A stretch of 64,000 nucleotides of DNA, taken from positions 536,590-600,589 of the forward strand of contig JAIOIE010000018.1 of the NCBI GenBank assembly GCA_019912665.1, in the 5' to 3' direction. The translations under genes were made by a program, and so were the position numbers. This document shows, one piece after another, positions 59,961 through 64,000 of this stretch (the stretch's first letter is position 1; each line of letters begins with the position of its first letter). This stretch comes from Deltaproteobacteria bacterium. Its GTDB lineage: Bacteria > Desulfobacterota > GWC2-55-46. The notes beneath the pieces were generated by a model, which did not search any database, was not told where the DNA came from, and worked only from the letters and a program-made list of their open reading frames with translations.

Positions 59961-60724
59961 ATTCCGATGCCTCCGGTCGATCTGGCGCCATAGATAGCGA
60001 GCGCCCCGAAAAGGAAAAGGAGCTCGGCTATCTCGCTATGAAACCCGAATACGTCCCCCGTCACCCCGCCGAGCTTCCTTTTGAAATACAGGGACGACAT
60101 ATAGATTATAACCCCGAGCGCTGCGAAAATGAGAATGGAAAAAGGGCCCGCTAGGGGCGCGGCCATGATTACCGCAAGGAGCGTCGCCGCCAAGAGCACC
60201 CCCTTTGTATTCCCGGCAAATGCCGCGCCGAGGCCGCCCGAGGGCCTCGCGTAACCCGCGAATGAGGCAAGCGGCACCATGGCCCACCTGCCTACGACAG
60301 GAAAGAGGAATATGGCCCAGGCCTTCTCGTTGGAAGGAAGCTCGTAGAGCGAAAGGAACTTAAGGAGGATCAGGAGCGTAACACCCGCCGCTCCTATGGC
60401 ACCGACGGAGCTATCGCGCATTATGCGGAGCATATCCTCCCTGTCTCTTCCGCCCGCAAGCCCGTCTATCGTATCCGCGAAGCCGTCGAGGTGAAGGCCG
60501 CAGTTCGTAAGCAGCAGGACCGGGATGAGAGAGGCCAGGACGACACTCTCAGGCAGGAACGCCTTTAGGACGGAATACGCCAGGACCAGTATAAGCCCCT
60601 GGAGCGCCCCGATGACAGGGAACCAGGCCATGGAGCGGGCAAGCTCCTTTGGCTCGGGCACACTTGCGGGCTTCCCGATCCTGAATACAGTCAGGAACTG
60701 GAGGGCTATTATGAAGCCTTTCAT
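59957..60724 (-). CDS. cobS: Adenosylcobinamide-GDP ribazoletransferase (cobalamin synthase)
   Basis: Membrane enzyme joining adenosylcobinamide-GDP to alpha-ribazole. The 255-residue protein has about six helices, the FLTVFRI start, the DGFADTIDGLAGGRDREDMLRIMRDSSVGAIGA acidic block that binds divalent metal, and a GVTGDVFGFHSEIAEL ending. Start after GGGAGAG. It follows cobT across repeat copy G. Confidence 0.95.
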   Translation of the reverse strand: MKGFIIALQFLTVFRIGKPASVPEPKELARSMAWFPVIGALQGLILVLAYSVLKAFLPESVVLASLIPVLLLTNCGLHLDGFADTIDGLAGGRDREDMLRIMRDSSVGAIGAAGVTLLILLKFLSLYELPSNEKAWAIFLFPVVGRWAMVPLASFAGYARPSGGLGAAFAGNTKGVLLAATLLAVIMAAPLAGPFSILIFAALGVIIYMSSLYFKRKLGGVTGDVFGFHSEIAELLFLFGALAIYGARSTGGIGI

Positions 60725-60747
60725 TTCTCTCCCACGCCACCTAGGTT

Positions 60748-60870
60748 GCGGAAACGCAAAATTCGCTTAGGCTGCCCAAAAAGCTCCAGACGCGAGGCTC
60801 CCACTGGAACAGGGGAGCGAGGAATGAAGCGTTTACAACGAAGCAGATGGACTTTTTGAGCGGCCTGCTA
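60748..60870 (+). repeat. Family 1 dispersed repeat, copy G, inside the cobalamin operon
   Basis: A diverged copy filling the gap between cobT and cobS. The left end is TTAGGCTGCCCAAAAAGCTC and the right end CTTTTTGAGCGGCCTGCTA. The final CTA is the complement of the cobT TAG stop codon. The central hairpin is lost, so it looks older than copies A and D. Confidence 0.8.
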
Positions 60871-61923
60871 CGCGTTTTTTTCAGAGACGCCCGCGTCCCC
60901 GAAGGTCGCCATTTCATTATAGACCCGGAGCGCAGCTTCTATAAGTGAAATGCCTATGGCCGCGCCAGTGCCTTCCCCGAGCCTCAAGTCCAAGTCAACA
61001 AAGGGCCTGAGTCCCATCCTTTCGAGCATCACAGAATGCCCCTTCTCCACAGACCTGTGCGCGGCGAACATGTACTGGGCAGTAACAGGCTCTATCTCGC
61101 GGGCTATGAGCGCGCCTGCGGTGGAGATGAAGCCGTCCACCACGACCGGCACCCTTTTTGAGGCCGCGCCTATGACAAGCCCCGCTATCCCGGCTATCTC
61201 CGCGCCCCCGAGCTTTGCGAGCACATCGAGCGGGTCCGAAGGGTCGGGGCTATTTACGGCTATGGCGTCCTCTATCACCTTTACCTTGTGCGTGAATATG
61301 CCGTCGTCTATCCCGGTGCCTCTTCCTGTGACCGCCTCGGGCGAAAGGCACGAGAGTGCGGCTATTATGGCGCTGGCAGGGGTGGTATTCGCTATGCCCA
61401 TCTCCCCTGTGCCGAATATAGCCCCCTTGCCGGCATACTCCCAGGCAATTGATATGCCGACCTCAAGGCACTTCACCGCCTCTTCCCTGGTCATGGCCGG
61501 ACCTTTCCGGATATTCCGCGTGCCACGGACGACCTTCCTTTTAAATAGCCCTGGAGCGTCGTCGAAATCAAAATCCACGCCTATGTCGACCACCGCCACA
61601 TCCGCGCCTGCGTGCCTGGCAAGAGCGTTTATCCCGGCCCCGCCCCTGAGGAAGTTATATACCATCTGCCGGGTGACCTCTTTTGGAAAGGCCGAGACCC
61701 CTTCGTCAGCCACCCCGTGGTCCGCGGCAAAGGTGAATATCGTTTTCTTCTGTAAAACAGGCCTGAGCTCGCCGGTTATGGCGACCATCCTTTTCGCGAA
61801 CTCCTCGAGCCTTCCCAGGCTGTCCTTGGGCTTGGTAAGTGAATCGAGCCGCTTCCGGGCCTGTTCAAAAAGCCCGGCATCGACCGGCCTTATGGCTTTA
61901 ATGGCTTCCTCAAAGATCGACAT
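60868..61923 (-). CDS. cobT: Nicotinate-nucleotide-dimethylbenzimidazole phosphoribosyltransferase
   Basis: Activates the lower-ligand base as alpha-ribazole-phosphate. The 351-residue protein has [57 protein letters not shown] and the catalytic Glu in RLGEGTGAA. Strong AAGGAGA site. The start overlaps the upstream membrane gene by 14 bp. Its TAG stop is the end triplet of repeat copy G. Confidence 0.95.
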   Translation of the reverse strand: MSIFEEAIKAIRPVDAGLFEQARKRLDSLTKPKDSLGRLEEFAKRMVAITGELRPVLQKKTIFTFAADHGVADEGVSAFPKEVTRQMVYNFLRGGAGINALARHAGADVAVVDIGVDFDFDDAPGLFKRKVVRGTRNIRKGPAMTREEAVKCLEVGISIAWEYAGKGAIFGTGEMGIANTTPASAIIAALSCLSPEAVTGRGTGIDDGIFTHKVKVIEDAIAVNSPDPSDPLDVLAKLGGAEIAGIAGLVIGAASKRVPVVVDGFISTAGALIAREIEPVTAQYMFAAHRSVEKGHSVMLERMGLRPFVDLDLRLGEGTGAAIGISLIEAALRVYNEMATFGDAGVSEKNA

Positions 61924-62416
61924 CCGCCGTCTCCTTTTTCTTTTTAGAGGTTGCCTTTACAAAAAACGCGCTCCCTGCAAGGCCGCCGAGCGCGGTAACA
62001 GCAATGAAAAGGACTAGATACAGAAACTTCTCATGTCCTCCGCCCGATTTCATAATGAAAAAAAGCGAGAGGGGCAAGGCCGCGAGGACCGACCATATGA
62101 CCGCGAGCCTTCTATTTTTCGCAAGCATGGCCCCGGCAAAGAGGCCCATTACGAAACCGGAAACGGGCGTGAGGAAAAGGTTCGCGAACGACGAAGCCTC
62201 GGCCAGCATGGAATCGAAAAGGGCCCTGTCCGATCCTATCCGCGCCGCCACTTCTTCCCTGGTCCTCCCCCTGAAGAAGGCCGCCACGAACCTGCCGTAA
62301 GGGGTGACGTTGAAAAAAGCCAGGGTCCAGGCAATTGCCGCGTTAAAAAAGACAAAGATGAGGTTGCCGCCGAGCACGGCGGCGAAGATGCGGGTTTTTG
62401 TTATTGCACTCTTCAT
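61910..62416 (-). CDS. Four-helix membrane protein embedded in the cobalamin operon
   Basis: A 168-residue protein I do not recognise. Hydrophobic helices lie at about 10-32, 82-100, 106-122 and 130-152, with a basic cytoplasmic tail ([15 protein letters not shown]). It starts with a TAATG overlap with cobU and overlaps cobT by 14 bp, so it is firmly part of the operon. Possible roles are transport of cobalt, base or corrinoid, or tethering CobS-pathway enzymes; nothing in its sequence shows this directly. Confidence 0.75.
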   Translation of the reverse strand: MKSAITKTRIFAAVLGGNLIFVFFNAAIAWTLAFFNVTPYGRFVAAFFRGRTREEVAARIGSDRALFDSMLAEASSFANLFLTPVSGFVMGLFAGAMLAKNRRLAVIWSVLAALPLSLFFIMKSGGGHEKFLYLVLFIAVTALGGLAGSAFFVKATSKKKKETADVDL

Positions 62417-62934
62417 TATTTCATCCTGAGGGGCAGCCCCGCCGCCAAAAACCAGACCTCCTTCGCGGAGGAGGCCATCTCCTTATTGACCGCGCCGGAG
62501 AGGTCCCTGAACCTCCTTGCGAGCGCGTTATCAGGCACTATGCCGAGGCCGACCTCGTTGGATACGGCGACCACGCTTGAGCCGGACTCCTTGCACGCCC
62601 TTGCAAGCGCCCCTGCCTCGTCCAGTATCTCCTTATCCGAAAGGCCCGCGGACAGGAGGTTCGTTATCCATAGCGTAAGGCAGTCTATGACCACGGCGCA
62701 TTCCGGGCCGAGCGATTCTACCCTTTCACGCAAGGACTTTTTCTCCTCGACGGTCTCCCACTCCGCGCCCCGCTCCTCCTTGTGCTTCCTTATCCTCTCA
62801 TCCATCTCCTGGTCGAAGGCCTCGGCCGTCGCGATAAAGACCTTCCTCCCGGGTAGATTCGAGGCGAGGCCGAGCGCGAACGCGCTCTTCCCGGAACGCG
62901 CGCCGCCGATTACGAAAGAGAACCTCCCTGGCAT
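62416..62934 (-). CDS. cobU: Adenosylcobinamide kinase / adenosylcobinamide-phosphate guanylyltransferase
   Basis: Phosphorylates adenosylcobinamide and activates it with GTP. The 172-residue protein shows P-loop IGGARSGKSAFA, the guanylyl-accepting region RIRKHKEERG (His), IDCLTLWITNLL and VSNEVGLGIVPDNALARRFRDLSGAVN. The start overlaps the cobO stop by 1 bp (TGATG). Confidence 0.95.
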   Translation of the reverse strand: MPGRFSFVIGGARSGKSAFALGLASNLPGRKVFIATAEAFDQEMDERIRKHKEERGAEWETVEEKKSLRERVESLGPECAVVIDCLTLWITNLLSAGLSDKEILDEAGALARACKESGSSVVAVSNEVGLGIVPDNALARRFRDLSGAVNKEMASSAKEVWFLAAGLPLRMK

Positions 62935-63461
62935 CAGAACTCTATCCCCTTCCTTGCCTGCACCCCGTGGTCGAACGGGTGCTTTATCTTGAGCATCTCG
63001 GTTACATAGTCCGCTATCCTCATAAGTTCCGTGGGCGCGTTCCTTCCCGTAAGGACGACTTCGAGGGAGGCGGGCCTTGAATCGAGAAAGCCGAGTATGT
63101 CTTCCGCGCTTATCCAGCCGCCGCTCACCGCCGACATTATCTCGTCGAAGACCACGAGGCCGTAGCCGCCTTCCGACAACTTATCCTTTGCCGCCTCGTA
63201 AGTGCCCACAATGGACGCCTTCAATGCCTGAAGGTCGGTCTTCCCGCCTGTGAACATGGGGTGCCGCACATCGGAGCGGACGAGATCGACTCCGAGCCTT
63301 CTAAGGCTCTCCTTTTCGCCGGACGAGGCCTTCTCCTCCTTGAAGAACTGTATGAAGAGCACCTTCATGCCCTGGCCCGCGGCCCTTGTCGCGAGCCCCA
63401 CCGCGGCGGTGGTTTTGCCCTTCCCTTCTCCCGTGTAGATGTGAACCAGACCACGCTCCAT
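62934..63461 (-). CDS. cobO: Corrinoid adenosyltransferase (CobA/BtuR type)
   Basis: Adenosylates Co(I) corrinoids. The 175-residue protein starts at MERGLVHIYTGEGKGKTTAA, 5 nt after GGAGG; the open frame further upstream covers the leader and is rejected. Visible motifs: P-loop GEGKGKTTA, FIQFFKE and VFDEIMSAV, plus the LTGRNAP loop. First gene of the operon. The transcript leader carries a cobalamin riboswitch and terminator. Confidence 0.94.
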   Translation of the reverse strand: MERGLVHIYTGEGKGKTTAAVGLATRAAGQGMKVLFIQFFKEEKASSGEKESLRRLGVDLVRSDVRHPMFTGGKTDLQALKASIVGTYEAAKDKLSEGGYGLVVFDEIMSAVSGGWISAEDILGFLDSRPASLEVVLTGRNAPTELMRIADYVTEMLKIKHPFDHGVQARKGIEF

Positions 63462-63478
63462 GCGAACCTCCATTGGCC

Positions 63479-63513
63479 AAAAAAAACCCGGCCTTCTTCC
63501 GAAGGACGGGTTA
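63479..63513 (-). terminator. Riboswitch-controlled intrinsic terminator before cobO
   Basis: On the minus strand, AACCCG-T-CCTTC / GAAGG-C-CGGGTT with a GGAA loop, followed by a T run (63479-63486). It lies 18 bp before the cobO start and downstream of the riboswitch, where ligand binding would favour termination. Confidence 0.85.
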
Positions 63514-63579
63514 TGAACAGCATATGCGCCCATACGCCGGCGCCTGCCGACCCTCTCCCTCGGAAGGTCTTCTAAAAAG

Positions 63580-63735
63580 CGCCGGCAGGTCTCCTGGCTC
63601 GCGGGTCTTCCTACCATCCTGCCCTTCCCGGCCTTGGCCAGTGGATTCGCAGGACTTCGTCGCCGCTCACAGTTGCGGGGCAGCTCCCGTTTTCCACGGG
63701 AATTCCCTATTGGCCCGGTTTGGCTGGCGAAGACT
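63580..63735 (-). promoter_or_regulatory. Cobalamin riboswitch
   Basis: Minus-strand RNA containing the B12 box AGCCAGGAGACCTGCC (63584-63599, matching consensus AGYCAGGAGACCRGCC), the conserved GCCCCGCAACTGT (63669-63681) and GGGAATTCCCGTGG/ACGGGA hairpin, and the GAATCCACTGG, GGGAAGG elements in normal order. It controls the cobO-cobU-cobT-cobS-cobC-cobB operon. Class (adenosyl- or aquocobalamin) cannot be decided by eye. Confidence 0.95.
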
Positions 63736-63741
63736 CTTGAG

Positions 63742-63765
63742 AGAACCTTTTTATAAAAAGGTTCT
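63742..63765. repeat. Perfect 24-nt palindrome with TATA centre
   Basis: AGAACCTTTT-TATA-AAAAGGTTCT just upstream of the cobalamin riboswitch on its transcript side. It shares layout (GC/AT arms around TATA) with the palindrome at 63926-63957. Confidence 0.7.
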
Positions 63766-63866
63766 TAGAGCCGTTGGCTGCTAAAATTGGGCAAGAGGCC
63801 TTATAGCCTCATGCATCACAATCGCATCCATCGGACCTAACACTCTCTCCAAAAATTTCAGCTCTT

Positions 63867-63902
63867 CCTGAGTAGCCCCCCTTAAAAGGAGGGCTACTCA
63901 GG
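63867..63902. repeat. 36-nt near-perfect palindrome
   Basis: CCTGAGTAGCCC and CCCTTAAAAGGAGG, then GGCTACTCAGG, form arms with one mismatch. It lies between two other palindromes in the gene-free end of the window (63736-64000), where no complete frame is seen. Confidence 0.65.
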
Positions 63903-63925
63903 AACTAAAAATCTTTGAAGGGGTC

Positions 63926-63957
63926 TGGGGGAAACTTTCTATAGAAAGTTTCCCCCA
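63926..63957. repeat. Perfect 32-nt palindrome with TATA centre
   Basis: TGGGGGAAACTTTC-TATA-GAAAGTTTCCCCCA. It may be a bidirectional terminator of a gene beyond the window or a small mobile hairpin element. Confidence 0.7.
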
Positions 63958-64000
63958 AGGCTCTTCTGCCTTCCAGCGGGCACCAGCGCGTCAAGTTTCG

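Noticed and set aside
63386-63784. 132-codon plus-strand frame at the end of the window
   Set aside because: It covers the cobalamin riboswitch and the antisense of cobO.
63781-63875. Minus-strand frame ending in MHEAIRPLAQF at 63781
   Set aside because: It looks protein-like but has no start codon, is cut by a stop near the 36-nt palindrome, and is only about 37 codons long, so it could be a decayed gene end at best.

Overview
The window is a high-GC, gene-dense bacterial chromosome segment from a Gram-negative organism. Evidence is a Tol-Pal cluster, LptF/LptG permeases, an outer-membrane porin, lipoproteins and a PEP-CTERM protein. Triheme c7-type cytochromes, many PAS/REC sensor proteins, a sigma-54 activator and a transaldolase-isomerase fusion suggest a deltaproteobacterial-type lineage (Desulfobacterota and relatives). 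That placement is inference from gene content; no rRNA or marker alignment was possible. The organism respires oxygen (A2-type cytochrome c oxidase) and probably exchanges electrons through periplasmic multiheme cytochromes.

Layout. 0-7.5 kb: 3' end of tolB, then pal and cpoB, an adenosine-specific kinase, a REC/HD-GYP protein, a ferritin-like/REC fusion and secreted proteins of unknown role. 7.6-11.5 kb (minus strand): a redox module of a Com-like zinc ribbon, a porin, an FMN-binding protein, a 4-TM protein and a cytochrome b, downstream of two Fur-box-like sites. 11.7-17.3 kb (minus): rrf2, coxC, coxB, coxA, ctaB, sco. 17.5-19.9 kb: a histidine kinase and a sigma-54 activator. A consensus-matching -24/-12 promoter and two palindromes lie between this pair and the oxidase operon. 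20-26 kb: small metabolic genes, a PEP-CTERM protein and a hybrid sensor kinase. 26-32.7 kb: an accessory zone with an AT-rich GIY-YIG protein, two tRNA genes, an XRE/HEPN pair, an AbiGi-like gene between inverted REP sequences and a frameshifted DUF4160/DUF2442 pair; core lptFG sits inside it. 32.7-36.2 kb: aspS and three triheme cytochromes. 36.2-45.6 kb: a complete pentose-phosphate operon (tkt, tal-pgi, gnd, zwf, glk, pgl). 45.7-48.7 kb: panB, panC, panD and a DUF502 gene. 49-57.8 kb: a deoxynucleoside kinase, rsmA, tsaD, a cysteine-desulfurase-like enzyme, a hybrid kinase and comM. 57.9-63.5 kb: a cobalamin operon (cobO, cobU, a membrane protein, cobT, cobS, cobC, cobB) under a cobalamin riboswitch with an intrinsic terminator.

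Two dispersed non-coding repeat families run through the window. Family 1 (about 120-155 bp, MITE-like) occurs six times, and in three of these its right end supplies the TAG stop codon of the adjacent gene. Family 2 occurs three times, each copy exactly 142 bp by my count. GTAG-type REP palindromes cluster in the 26-33 kb accessory zone. The strongest regulatory inference is that the histidine kinase/sigma-54 activator pair switches on the neighbouring cytochrome oxidase operon, with Rrf2 as a second, probably Fe-S-dependent, layer.
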